Below are positions 34,122 to 42,921 of a stretch of DNA of 64,000 bases, piece by piece. Position 1 is the first letter of the stretch; every line of letters starts with the position of its first letter. The DNA lies in contig JAEUQK010000025.1 of assembly GCA_016789265.1 (NCBI GenBank), positions 124,001 through 188,000 on the forward strand, written 5' to 3'. This stretch comes from Blastocatellia bacterium (lineage in GTDB: Bacteria; Acidobacteriota; Blastocatellia; Pyrinomonadales; Pyrinomonadaceae). Under the pieces are notes generated by a model. It was not told where the DNA came from and ran no database searches. It was given only the letters and a program-made list of their open reading frames with translations. The position numbers and the translations under genes were made by a program.

Positions 34122-35261
34122 TTATCTCGATCTAGCCTGTTGAAACTGTGCAATGTCCTCGGGCGGCGTGACCTTTAACCGGCTCTTATCTTTGTAGACG
34201 ACGAATCGTTTTTCTTCCATTCGCCCTTCAGGATGCCGAAGTTGGATGGTAAACGTCTTATTGTCTCCAACGCCTTCGGTCTTTAGCGGCAACAGCCCCC
34301 AAACCTCTCCAGTCGTTCGCCAAACCGTGTAGTAACTTTGATCATATTTATCAAAAGCCAATACAAGAATGCCGTCAAAGTCCGGCTCGACGCCATCGAT
34401 AGCCTTCACGATATTGGTTCGGGTTAAGATCACCCAATTTCCGGGGGTTGCAGCGCGGCCCGAGTTAACCGTTGCCGTTTCTGAATCCAGTCGCTGCCAA
34501 GTAACAAATTTTCGATTATTAGCCTGAAAGAAAACGATCTCACTTGGTACCTGCAGCTCGACCTGTCGTCCAAACAACCAGCCCGCAGGGGCAGGAGAAA
34601 CCGACGGGTCCAGCTTTACCAAATACCAGATATCGTATTTTTCATCTAGTTTCTCGGGCTCACCTGCAACTTTCGCTGACTCGATCTCCTCACTCCGGGT
34701 TCGATTAAGCTTGCTTTGCTCGCCTTTGGTCGAATCATCAACGTCAGGCAGCTCCTGCTTCGGAACAAACTTCCAATCCATGATCTCAAAGTTGGAGCCG
34801 CTGGCGAGCTTGAAGAGTACGTTTTCCTGATTCATGTCGGGCGCGAGCCGCAGGTTGGATTTATTCCTCAATTGTCCGGCCGCCTGAGGCGAGAGTGCCT
34901 TAAAACCTTCCGCGAGATTTTGTGATTTCGATAGTGTTTCGCTCGTTATAACATGCTGAGCCTCGATCCAGCCTTCGGTATTTGATTCGTCGCGGGCCCG
35001 CACCCGATACCACAATACTTTTTCGAATTCGACCTGATCGAGCATGTCCAATCTGTCTCCGCGTTTCACCTCCAAAAGATCGGCCGCGACCACAGCATAC
35101 GATGTCCGTATCTGTGCCGTCTTGGAGATTACCGTAGCCGTATCCGAAAGGCCCACTATTCCGGTAACCGCACTATACACACTGTCGAACCAGGTGCATC
35201 CTGTCTGAATGAACACACTCGAAACGATCGTTAAGATTATTAGAGTTCTGTATTTCTTCAC
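34122..35261 (-). CDS. Putative lipoprotein with SH3-like domains
   Basis: A 379-residue exported protein with signal peptide ending IQTGC; the cysteine fits a lipoprotein, although Gln at -3 is not ideal. Two bacterial SH3-like modules are visible: residues ~40-105 (ATVISKTAQIRTSYAVVAADLLEVKRGD in pattern, ending WIEAQHV) and ~130-240 (NKSNLRLAPDMNQENVLFKLASGS, ending GWLFGRQVEL). The C-terminal 130 residues form a strand-rich domain. SH3b modules in periplasmic proteins usually bind peptidoglycan. The start overlaps the M61 gene stop (ATGA). Confidence 0.72.
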   Translation of the reverse strand: MKKYRTLIILTIVSSVFIQTGCTWFDSVYSAVTGIVGLSDTATVISKTAQIRTSYAVVAADLLEVKRGDRLDMLDQVEFEKVLWYRVRARDESNTEGWIEAQHVITSETLSKSQNLAEGFKALSPQAAGQLRNKSNLRLAPDMNQENVLFKLASGSNFEIMDWKFVPKQELPDVDDSTKGEQSKLNRTRSEEIESAKVAGEPEKLDEKYDIWYLVKLDPSVSPAPAGWLFGRQVELQVPSEIVFFQANNRKFVTWQRLDSETATVNSGRAATPGNWVILTRTNIVKAIDGVEPDFDGILVLAFDKYDQSYYTVWRTTGEVWGLLPLKTEGVGDNKTFTIQLRHPEGRMEEKRFVVYKDKSRLKVTPPEDIAQFQQARSR

Positions 35262-36709
35262 CGTTTGGTCTCGATATTCCGCTGATTATTATAGCCTAAG
35301 CGTCGGAGTATTTGCTTTTGGCGGCCGGTCAATTTTTGTGAAACCGATAACAGGGTCGTTCTTCCACTTGAAGTGGAAACGATGCCTACGTGCCCAAGCT
35401 CGGCTGACCAATCGACATTTTCATTCCCAAATACGAATCGTTCAAGCGTTGTAGTCGAACCGATGCATTCCCTTATTAGCCTCGTAGCGTCAATCCTCTC
35501 TGGGGACCCGGCTGCCCTTTCGAAGATCCTCTTGAGCAAATTACCTGAGTCTTCCTTGCCTTTGGTCTCACCTAAGATGTCACTATCAATTAAAAAAGCT
35601 ACGAGAAGTGCCCGTGCATATATTTCAGCCGCTGCCCGTGGTCCGGCTAAAGGCTTTCTTGGCCGCTCTGCTGCGTCGATCGAATGAGCTCGGGACAGCG
35701 TGTCCAAAAAATCATCAAATCGGATCCTTTTCAGTTTCACGCCTGTCTTGAGAGATTGATAAAGTGCAAAACCCTCGTAAAACCATGCGTAGTCTCCGGC
35801 CAGATCGACTCCATTTGGAAACCAAAGATGAAAGATCTCGTGCCTGAGTTGTTCGTGAAGCCTCTGTTGCGACTGCGTCTTAAACGGCATGTCTGAAGAA
35901 ACGATCACGACTGACTGTCCGCGGGTTTCAGCCTCCCAATTCCCCGGATTCTCTTTAGCCGGAAATCCCGTGATCGCGATAGATGGCCGTGCATTTCTCA
36001 AAGGGCCTAGAATACGCGTGTACTCATCAAATATCTCTCGCACCATCGCCCCCGCTTCTTCGTCAGAGAACAGCCAATTTCCCGAAAGATTGAGATCGAT
36101 CGGGCCGGCGTGTCCAACAATCCTAGTGTTTCGGATGTCCTTTCCAATACTGATCACACTGCGTTCTACACTTCTCACGATTAGCGAGTCTTTAGTAGGA
36201 TCGCTGTCGGATGAAAACAACTTCCAGCCTTGAGGCAATGTGATCGTGAGCTTGGCAGAAATGCTGCGGTCACTTCCAACTATCTGAGGCAACAGGTCGT
36301 CTAGAAATATAATTCCCCGTTCACCCGAGACCCAGGACGAATGGGCCGCCGCGGTCCTGTCTTTCACGGGGGATATGTCGGCCTTATAGGACCAGCTTCG
36401 GTATTCAGAATCTGCAAGAAATTCGCCGGGCATAAGCTGTTTATAGGCTATCGGTCCCGACCTGCCAGACAGAACCACCTCAGAAATGCGTTCGCCCAAC
36501 TTTTTGTTTCCCGTAACCGCCTTTCTAAAGTAGAAGTTAAGTGGATTGACCGGAGCGAAATCAGCCGCGAGACGACCATCGACCTGCGCCGAACGTGTTT
36601 CTGCGGAAATTACTATTGTTGCCTCGACCTCCTGAGCGTATGTAACAAACTCCAAAACGAGCATCAATCCCACCAGGATCAGATAATTATGGACCGAAAA
36701 TTTTGACAT
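35258..36709 (-). CDS. M61-like zinc metallopeptidase, secreted
   Basis: A 483-residue exported protein. An N-terminal beta domain (~25-210) precedes a catalytic domain with the zinc motif LRHEIFHLWFPN (HExxH) and the third ligand in WFYEGFALYQSL, spaced as in the gluzincin/M61 glycyl-aminopeptidase family. A helical C-terminal region follows. It probably cleaves N-terminal residues of periplasmic peptides. It is the first gene of an operon with the SH3 lipoprotein and Smr genes. No ribosome site precedes the ATG. Confidence 0.82.
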   Translation of the reverse strand: MSKFSVHNYLILVGLMLVLEFVTYAQEVEATIVISAETRSAQVDGRLAADFAPVNPLNFYFRKAVTGNKKLGERISEVVLSGRSGPIAYKQLMPGEFLADSEYRSWSYKADISPVKDRTAAAHSSWVSGERGIIFLDDLLPQIVGSDRSISAKLTITLPQGWKLFSSDSDPTKDSLIVRSVERSVISIGKDIRNTRIVGHAGPIDLNLSGNWLFSDEEAGAMVREIFDEYTRILGPLRNARPSIAITGFPAKENPGNWEAETRGQSVVIVSSDMPFKTQSQQRLHEQLRHEIFHLWFPNGVDLAGDYAWFYEGFALYQSLKTGVKLKRIRFDDFLDTLSRAHSIDAAERPRKPLAGPRAAAEIYARALLVAFLIDSDILGETKGKEDSGNLLKRIFERAAGSPERIDATRLIRECIGSTTTLERFVFGNENVDWSAELGHVGIVSTSSGRTTLLSVSQKLTGRQKQILRRLGYNNQRNIETKR

Positions 36710-36784
36710 TGGGGTCTATCGTGATTAAACTCGTGATTTGCGGTTACGTATTCTTTCGGACTCGCTTCAAGAATAGGGAATTTT

Positions 36785-36862
36785 ATGGGTCTAATCAAAA
36801 TTGTCATTTACGCCGTTGCGTTTGTGATCAGTCTTTTGTTTCTGGGCAGGTTCTTTTTTTGA
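36785..36862 (+). CDS. 25-residue single-helix membrane peptide
   Basis: ATG at 36785, preceded by AGGGAATTTT, encodes a hydrophobic peptide MGLIKIVIYAVAFVISLLFL followed by GRFFF and a TGA stop at 36862. It has a lysine near the N terminus and a single transmembrane stretch, the make-up of known bacterial small membrane proteins. It sits alone between the divergent M61 operon and purH. Conservation in relatives would be needed to be sure. Confidence 0.5.
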   Translation: MGLIKIVIYAVAFVISLLFLGRFFF

Positions 36863-36874
36863 TCGGCGCAGGTT

Positions 36875-36903
36875 TTGAAAATTGTCGATTTCGCAGATAG
36901 TAT
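36875..36903 (+). promoter_or_regulatory. Probable purH promoter
   Basis: TTGAAA (36875-36880), a 17-base spacer and TAGTAT (36898-36903). The predicted start at about 36909-36911 coincides with the first base of the hairpin just before purH, so the mRNA would begin with that hairpin. Confidence 0.55.
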
Positions 36904-36910
36904 TAAGAAT

Positions 36911-36942
36911 GGCGGTCCGATCAAGACCGCCTTTCTTTTTTT
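36911..36942 (+). terminator. Terminator-like hairpin abutting the purH start codon
   Basis: GGCGGTC (36911-36917) pairs with GACCGCC (36925-36931) around a 7-base loop, followed by TTTCTTTTTTT to 36942. The purH ATG is the next base. It could end the small upstream gene, act as an attenuator of purH, or both. There is no room for a Shine-Dalgarno sequence. Confidence 0.8.
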
Positions 36943-38589
36943 ATGGCTGAACTTCGAAAAATAGGTCGCGCGCTTATTTCACTTTCAGACAAGCGGGGAG
37001 CCGTCGAATTCGCGAAGAAGCTCACAGGATTTGGCGTTCAGATCATTTCTACCGGCGGAACCGCTAAAATACTTCGCGAAAATGGGTTGACGGTAACCGA
37101 AGTCTCTGATCTCACAGGGTTTCCTGAGATGATGGATGGCCGGGTGAAGACACTGCACCCAAAGATCCATGGTGCATTCTTGGCTCTGCGAGATGATCCC
37201 GATCACCTGGCCTCAATGAACAAGCATGGGATCGAACCGATCGATCTCGTCGTGATCAACCTTTATCCCTTCGAAGAGACGGTTTCAAAAGAAGGTGTCT
37301 CTATTGAAGACGCTGTGGAGAACATCGATATCGGCGGCCCGGCGATGATCCGTTCGGCATCGAAGAATTGGCGCGATGTTGCTGTGGTCACCGATCCGGA
37401 TCTTTATGGGCTGATCATCGATGAAATGGGATCGAATGACGGCTGCCTGACACTTAGAACGCGTCAGCGTCTCGCGGCCTTGGCATATACCCGGACCGCG
37501 AGCTATGACTTGGCGATCTCCTCTTACCTTGCCAGACAGCTTTCCGAAGAAGACCTCGAATTTCTCGAACCTTACAATCCGCTTTCTGGACTCATCTTCA
37601 TTGAATCTGACGAACGGATCGATACGACGTCAGACGGATCAGAACTGCCGCAGGAGATCGATGTCGAACTGTCGAAGGTAAACGACCTTAGATATGGGGA
37701 AAACCCGCATCAAAAAGCCGGACTCTACACCGCCGGGGATCAAGGCGGAATCGCTAATGCCGAACAACTCCACGGCAAGGAGATGTCATTCAACAATTAT
37801 GTTGACGCCGAAGCCGCATGGAACCTCGTAAGTGATTTTGACGAACTTGCAGTCGCAATAATTAAGCACACCAATCCTTCCGGGGTCGGGATCGGTCAAA
37901 CGAATGACGAAGCTTACCGTCTCGCTCTTTCGACCGATCCGGTATCGGCATTTGGAGGGATCGTTGCCTTCAACCGGAAAGTCGATGCAATTGCCGCAGC
38001 CTCGGTGATCGAAGTATTTTCTGAGGTCATCATCGCCCCTGACTTCGATCCGGAAGCATTGACCATTTTCAAAAGCAAGAAGAACCTCAGAGTGCTGAAA
38101 CTTAGTCAACAGGGTTCAAGGTCGAAACTGGAGTACAAACAAATATCCGGCGGATTTCTCATACAGGAGCAAGACCTTCATAAGGTCTCAGCCAACGATC
38201 TCAAGATCGTGAGCAGGAAGCAGCCAACTGCCGAGGACCTTAAAGCGATGTTGATGGCCTGGCGCGTGTGCAAACACGTCAAGTCTAATGCGATCGTGAT
38301 CGCCAATGAGAATCAGACGATTGGCGTTGGTTCCGGCCAGATGAATCGAGTTGATTCTGTTCGGATCGCGGCTATGCGTGCCGAACGTTTCGGACTGCCG
38401 ATCGTCGGGTCCGCTCTAGCCTCGGACGCGTTCTTTCCTTTTCGTGACAATGTTGACGAGGCGGCAAAAATGGGAATTGCGGCGATAATACAGCCGGGAG
38501 GTTCACTGAGAGACGAAGAATCGATCGCAGCCTCAGACGAACACGGCATTGTAATGGCGTTCACCTCGATCAGACATTTCAAACACTAA
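36943..38589 (+). CDS. purH: Bifunctional AICAR formyltransferase / IMP cyclohydrolase
   Basis: A 548-residue enzyme for the last two steps of purine synthesis. Residues ~1-150 form the cyclohydrolase/MGS-like domain (RALISLSDKRGAVEFAKKL, STGGTAKILRENG, GRVKTLHPKIHG, NLYPFEETV). The rest is the formyltransferase (NDLRYGENPHQKAGLY, IIKHTNPSGVG, SDPVSAFGG-like TDPVSAFGGIVAFNR, SDAFFPFRD, IIQPGGSLRDEE). The C terminus HGIVMAFTSIRHFKH is canonical. No other start codon in the first residues fits better, so the ATG right after the T-tract is accepted. Confidence 0.97.
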   Translation: MAELRKIGRALISLSDKRGAVEFAKKLTGFGVQIISTGGTAKILRENGLTVTEVSDLTGFPEMMDGRVKTLHPKIHGAFLALRDDPDHLASMNKHGIEPIDLVVINLYPFEETVSKEGVSIEDAVENIDIGGPAMIRSASKNWRDVAVVTDPDLYGLIIDEMGSNDGCLTLRTRQRLAALAYTRTASYDLAISSYLARQLSEEDLEFLEPYNPLSGLIFIESDERIDTTSDGSELPQEIDVELSKVNDLRYGENPHQKAGLYTAGDQGGIANAEQLHGKEMSFNNYVDAEAAWNLVSDFDELAVAIIKHTNPSGVGIGQTNDEAYRLALSTDPVSAFGGIVAFNRKVDAIAAASVIEVFSEVIIAPDFDPEALTIFKSKKNLRVLKLSQQGSRSKLEYKQISGGFLIQEQDLHKVSANDLKIVSRKQPTAEDLKAMLMAWRVCKHVKSNAIVIANENQTIGVGSGQMNRVDSVRIAAMRAERFGLPIVGSALASDAFFPFRDNVDEAAKMGIAAIIQPGGSLRDEESIAASDEHGIVMAFTSIRHFKH

Positions 38590-38603
38590 TACTTCTCGAC
38601 AAG

Positions 38604-40343
38604 ATGAGTGTAATACTCGGGATCAATACTTTTCACGCGGGTTCGTCGGCGGCCTTGATAATTAACGGCGTACCTGTTGCCGCGATCGCAGAAGAGAGGC
38701 TAAACCGAGTCAAGTACTTTGCCGGATTTCCGGCGCTGGCGACTAGGAAATGCCTTGAGATCGCTGGCCTTAGGTTTTCAGACATCGATGCGGTTGCCGT
38801 AGGCCGCGATTCGTCGGCGAACCTGCACAAGAAACTTGAATTCGCTCTTAAGAATCCTGCCAAGCTGCTCAATCTTGCCAAGATACGTGCGAAAAGATCT
38901 TCAATGGATGATCTTCGAACACTGATCGCATCTCACTGTGATGTCGAAAAAAGTGAGCTTCGATTCAAGCAGTACAACGTTGAGCACCACCTCGCTCACA
39001 CTGCAAGCGCGTACTTTGCTTCAAGCTGGGAATCATCGGCTGGGATCACGATCGACGGTTCTGGCGATTTCGTATCCTGCTTATTCAGCCGTTGCGAAGG
39101 CGACACGATCGAACCGGTTCGGCGAATATTCGTTCCGCATTCGCTCGGGACGATGTACACCGCCGTCTGCCAGTTCATCGGTTATCCGAGTTATGGCGAC
39201 GAAGGAAAGGTCATGGGCCTGGCTCCGCTGGGACGAAACACGTATGCCGATTTTTTCGAGGGTATGCTTCGAAGGTCAGACAATGGATTTGAACTCGACC
39301 CGTCTTATTTTCTTCCATTTGGTTCAAATCAAGGAATGGAGATAACAGAAGAAGGCGAGATGAAAGTCCATCGCCTTTACTCTGACCGATTTATCAACGA
39401 ACTGGGTACGCCTCGAGAAAAATATGGCGAGATCACGCAACGCGACATGGATGTTGCGTATGGGCTGCAGCATATTTTTGAAAAGTATTATCTGAACCTT
39501 TTGAACTCCCTTCATGACCTTGTTCCAGAAACGCGACTCTCAATGGCAGGCGGATGCGCACTGAACAGCGTCGCTAATGGAAAAGCACTCCTCGAAACGC
39601 CGTTTACTGAACACTGCATTCAGCCGGCTGCGGGAGATGACGGCCTGGCCCTAGGGGCGGCGCTTTATGTGAGCAACTCGATCCTGAAGGAAGGCCGACG
39701 CTGGGAAATGCAGAACGCATATCTTGGCAACGAATATTCGGATGCCGAAATAAGATCGGAACTTATTCGTTACGGCGTCGAATATAGAATGCTGGAGCGT
39801 GAGCCGCTGCTTGACGCGACGACCGAAGAGATCAAGAAGGGAAACGTGATCGGCTGGTTTCAGGGCCGAATGGAATGGGGACCGCGAGCGTTGGGAAATC
39901 GGTCGATACTTGCACATCCGGGATATCCGAACATGAAGGACATACTGAATGCTCGCATAAAGCATCGCGAAGCATTCAGGCCATTCGCCCCATCGGTGCT
40001 TGCCGAAAGACAATCAGAACTTTTTGAGCAGGACTATCCGTCGCCGTTCATGCTGCATGTTTATAAGATCAGGCCCGAATGGCGAGAACGTCTTTCCGCG
40101 GTGAATCACGTCGATGATACAGGCAGGTTACAGACCGTTGCTCGACACGAAAATCCGTTGTATTACGATCTGATCTTAAACTTTGAACAAAAGACAGGGA
40201 TCCCGGTCATCCTAAATACCAGCTTTAATGAGAATGAGCCGATCGTCTGCCAGCCAAGCGAGGCGATCGAATGCTTTCTGCGGACCAAGATGGACGTCCT
40301 TGTTATCGGTTCGTATTTTTGTAAGAAACCGCAGGTACAGTAG
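38604..40343 (+). CDS. Carbamoyltransferase (NodU/CmcH/TobZ family)
   Basis: A 579-residue enzyme that transfers a carbamoyl group from carbamoyl phosphate, through carbamoyl-AMP, to a hydroxyl of a sugar or natural product. The N-terminal Kae1-like domain holds GINTFHAGSSAALI, EHHLAHTASAYF and GYPSYGDEGKVMGLAP. The C-terminal YrdC-like domain holds GWFQGRMEWGPRALGNRSIL, HREAFRPFAPSV and ILNTSFNENEPIV. The acceptor is unknown; the tightly coupled next gene and the sugar-nucleotide genes 7 kb upstream would suit a glycan. It is 14 bases after purH. Confidence 0.92.
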   Translation: MSVILGINTFHAGSSAALIINGVPVAAIAEERLNRVKYFAGFPALATRKCLEIAGLRFSDIDAVAVGRDSSANLHKKLEFALKNPAKLLNLAKIRAKRSSMDDLRTLIASHCDVEKSELRFKQYNVEHHLAHTASAYFASSWESSAGITIDGSGDFVSCLFSRCEGDTIEPVRRIFVPHSLGTMYTAVCQFIGYPSYGDEGKVMGLAPLGRNTYADFFEGMLRRSDNGFELDPSYFLPFGSNQGMEITEEGEMKVHRLYSDRFINELGTPREKYGEITQRDMDVAYGLQHIFEKYYLNLLNSLHDLVPETRLSMAGGCALNSVANGKALLETPFTEHCIQPAAGDDGLALGAALYVSNSILKEGRRWEMQNAYLGNEYSDAEIRSELIRYGVEYRMLEREPLLDATTEEIKKGNVIGWFQGRMEWGPRALGNRSILAHPGYPNMKDILNARIKHREAFRPFAPSVLAERQSELFEQDYPSPFMLHVYKIRPEWRERLSAVNHVDDTGRLQTVARHENPLYYDLILNFEQKTGIPVILNTSFNENEPIVCQPSEAIECFLRTKMDVLVIGSYFCKKPQVQ

Positions 40344-41378
40344 ATGAAATGGAAGATCGAAGAAATTTCCGAATTGCGAGGCTTCGTCATTGAGTGGGCC
40401 GAACCGGGACACTACCTTCTTTCGCGACGAAACAAATTATATAGATCCAGAGACCTCATTCCACCCTTTGAAGAGCTAACCGTTATCGACGCTCCCCTTT
40501 GGAGATCGCTAGCGTCAAGTTTTCGCCTTGTGCAGCGATTGCTCCGCTTTTCAGTCACGAATGCCATACCGCTAGCTAATGGGGACATCTTCGTCGCATT
40601 TGACCGCACCGTTGGAATAATTCGTGGCCATCGTTACATTGCACTAAGCGGTCTGAAACGCCCGTGCCGCGTCCTGCGGTCCGCTTGCGCGATCGGCCTC
40701 GACGGCAACCTGTATTTCGGTGAATACCTGGCAAATGATTCGCGTGGATCGATCAATTTGTATCGCTATGTTCCGGGCGAAAAGTCAGTGAACTCCATTT
40801 ATTCGTTTCCGAAAGGATCCGTCAGACACGTTCATGGTATCTATTATGACGAATTCACTCACGCCCTTTTTTGTTTGACCGGAGACTCCAATGCCGAATG
40901 TCGCATCATCAGGACCTTTGATGAATTTGGAACTGTAGAAACGATATGTCAAGGGGACGAATCATGGCGCGCCGTCAGTGCTTTGTTCACAAAGGAGGGA
41001 GTCTACTATGGAACCGATGCCGAATATCGATCGAACTCGATCTACAAGCTTGACCGCCAGACTCTGATTCGCAATTCACTTGGCGAAGTAAACGGAACCG
41101 TTTTCTATTCGCAGAAATTCAATGGGAAGCTCTTTTTCGCGACGACAGCCGAAAATGCTCCAAGTCAAACCGAAAACAGGGCGGAAATTTGGGTAGCAGA
41201 CGAATCGGACGGTATTCAAAAACTTGGGTCATTCGCAAAAGACCGCTGGCACGCCGTACTTTTTGGGTTTGGGATAGTGAATTTTCCACACATTTCGAGT
41301 GTTTCAGATCGACTTTTCTTTAGTCTCTCTGCAACAATAGGCGATAATCGAACATTTGAGATAATCTTAAATAATTGA
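40344..41378 (+). CDS. Protein of unknown function coupled to the carbamoyltransferase
   Basis: A 344-residue cytoplasmic-looking protein with no signal peptide. It starts at the base after the carbamoyltransferase stop codon, so the two are translationally linked. Repeated strand motifs (NAIPLANGDIFVAFDR, ACAIGLDGNLYFGEYL, VHGIYYDEFTHALFCLTGD, GVYYGTDAEYRSNSIYKLD, NGKLFFATT) are spaced about 45-50 residues apart, as in a beta-propeller. Similar propeller proteins occur beside glycan-modifying enzymes, but I cannot name a family. It may bind the carbamoylation target. Confidence 0.6.
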   Translation: MKWKIEEISELRGFVIEWAEPGHYLLSRRNKLYRSRDLIPPFEELTVIDAPLWRSLASSFRLVQRLLRFSVTNAIPLANGDIFVAFDRTVGIIRGHRYIALSGLKRPCRVLRSACAIGLDGNLYFGEYLANDSRGSINLYRYVPGEKSVNSIYSFPKGSVRHVHGIYYDEFTHALFCLTGDSNAECRIIRTFDEFGTVETICQGDESWRAVSALFTKEGVYYGTDAEYRSNSIYKLDRQTLIRNSLGEVNGTVFYSQKFNGKLFFATTAENAPSQTENRAEIWVADESDGIQKLGSFAKDRWHAVLFGFGIVNFPHISSVSDRLFFSLSATIGDNRTFEIILNN

Positions 41379-41456
41379 AAAAACAATATGTTACGTTTCA
41401 ACTAGGTAGGTTCATCAGTTAAACACTGTTAGTTAAAGTAATACATTAAATAACAC

Positions 41457-41545
41457 TTGACATTGTGGTATAAACCAGCTACCATAACAATATATAGGAC
41501 AACTGAAGGAACGCCCGGATGGTTTGAGAGATCAAACCGCCGGGC
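41457..41545 (+). promoter_or_regulatory. Promoter and structured leader of the SnoaL-like lipoprotein gene
   Basis: TTGACA (41457-41462), 17-base spacer and TACCAT (41480-41485) predict a start near 41492. The leader then carries AGGACAACTGAAGGAACGC (41496-41514) and a stable two-part hairpin: GCCCGG (41513-41518) with CCGGGC (41540-41545), and GGTTTGA (41521-41527) with TCAAACC (41532-41538). The tail after it is short (TTTC). The 24-base block 41496-41519 recurs, with one mismatch, at 53028-53051. The 280-base gap holds no gene that I can see. Confidence 0.55.
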
Positions 41546-41658
41546 TTTCATAGTTTAGAATTGTCAAATCAGCCAGTTTGTGACATAGTTCCACCGTTTC
41601 GATCAAAATCAAACCCCGGGCTACTTAGACTGGGGAATTTTCTTAAGGGAGATCAGGT

Positions 41659-42675
41659 ATGAAAAAGATTTCGATTCTCTGTTTTGTAGTCCTTTTGGGT
41701 CTTTTATCGGTTGCGTGCGGCGGCCCGGCGGGAAACGCCCCAACCAACGCAAATGCAAATTCCAATGCGAATGCCGCGAAACCGGTCGCAGCCGCTCCCT
41801 CAAAGGACGCTTTATTTGAAATGGATAAGAAAGCAAACGAGGCCTGGATGAAAGGCGACAAAGCCTATTTTGAAGGCATGCTTTCGGATAAGTTCGTGTC
41901 ATTTGAACAAGGCGGTCGAATGACCAAGGCTGAAATGCTGAGCATGATCGGTTCGTTCAAGTGTGATGTTAAAACTTGGTCTCTTGACGATCCGCAGATG
42001 TCAAAGATCAACGACGATACCTATGCAGTCGTTTATAAGGGTACGTTTGACGGCACATGCACCGGCCCGGACGGAAAAGCCCAGAAGATACCAAGCCCAA
42101 CTCGCGCCGCAAGCGTTTGGGTTCGTGACGGCGATAAATGGAAAGGAGCATTTCATGCGGAAACTCTGATCATCGATCCGAAGTCACCGCCGCCGCCACC
42201 TGAGAAGAAGGAAGAGGCAAAGAAGGAAGAGCCAAAGAAGGACGACAAAGCAGCTGCAAACACAAACGCCGCTCCGGCTCCTGCGAAACCAACTGCAAGC
42301 GCGAATACCGATGCTCTCGTCAAGATCCACACAGCAGGGTGGGAGGCGTTCAAGGCGAAAGACGCCAAGTGGTTTGATGCGAATATTTCATCCTCATTCG
42401 CTTTGGTTGATCCGTTAGGTACTTATTTCGGATCAAAGGCCGATTCGATCAAACAGTGGACCGAAACGATGAAGTGTGAAGGCATAACGAAGGTTGCCGT
42501 GACCGAAGGCTTCTCGACAGCGATCTCGCCGACGGTTGAGTTACTTAACCTCAAGGGTTCCGCAGACGGTACTTGTGATGGGCAAAAGAACGGCCCTCTC
42601 TATCAGTCTGCCGTGTTTGTAAAAGAAGGTGACGCCTGGAAACTGGCGTTCATGTTCGAATCGCCGGCGATGTAA
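41659..42675 (+). CDS. Lipoprotein with two SnoaL/DUF4440-like domains
   Basis: A 338-residue lipoprotein: lipobox LSVAC at residues ~17-21, an Asn/Ala-rich tether, a first NTF2-like domain at ~45-170 (ALFEMDKKANEAWMKGDKAYFEGMLSDKF in pattern), a Lys/Glu/Pro-rich linker (~175-210) and a second domain (~215-338; KIHTAGWEAFKAKDAKWFD). Paired cysteines (FKCDV..GTCTG; MKCEG..GTCDG) recur in each domain and may form disulfides. It is paralogous to the next gene. GGGAG precedes the ATG. NTF2-like folds bind small ligands or serve as enzymes; no catalytic residues can be named. Confidence 0.75.
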   Translation: MKKISILCFVVLLGLLSVACGGPAGNAPTNANANSNANAAKPVAAAPSKDALFEMDKKANEAWMKGDKAYFEGMLSDKFVSFEQGGRMTKAEMLSMIGSFKCDVKTWSLDDPQMSKINDDTYAVVYKGTFDGTCTGPDGKAQKIPSPTRAASVWVRDGDKWKGAFHAETLIIDPKSPPPPPEKKEEAKKEEPKKDDKAAANTNAAPAPAKPTASANTDALVKIHTAGWEAFKAKDAKWFDANISSSFALVDPLGTYFGSKADSIKQWTETMKCEGITKVAVTEGFSTAISPTVELLNLKGSADGTCDGQKNGPLYQSAVFVKEGDAWKLAFMFESPAM

Positions 42676-42701
42676 CTATCGCCGACATTGTGAACGAGTG
42701 A

Positions 42702-42732
42702 GGGAACCGTTTATCGCGGTTCCCTTTATTTT
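42702..42732 (+). terminator. Rho-independent terminator of the first SnoaL-like lipoprotein gene
   Basis: GGGAACCG (42702-42709) pairs with CGGTTCCC (42717-42724), 7-base loop, tail TTTATTTT. Confidence 0.87.
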
Positions 42733-42921
42733 GTGCCGAAAAGCGGAACTTTAGCGTTCTCCGACATTGAAAGTGCAGAAAATGATGAGCTTTATTCGCG
42801 GATGGGTGTATATTTATCGTGATCTAACAAAACTATATCGGGAGATCATAGGAACTTCCACCGGCAGCCGAATGGTCAAACGGTCTGGCATAACATTTTT
42901 GGACGCCTGGGAGAAGACAAT

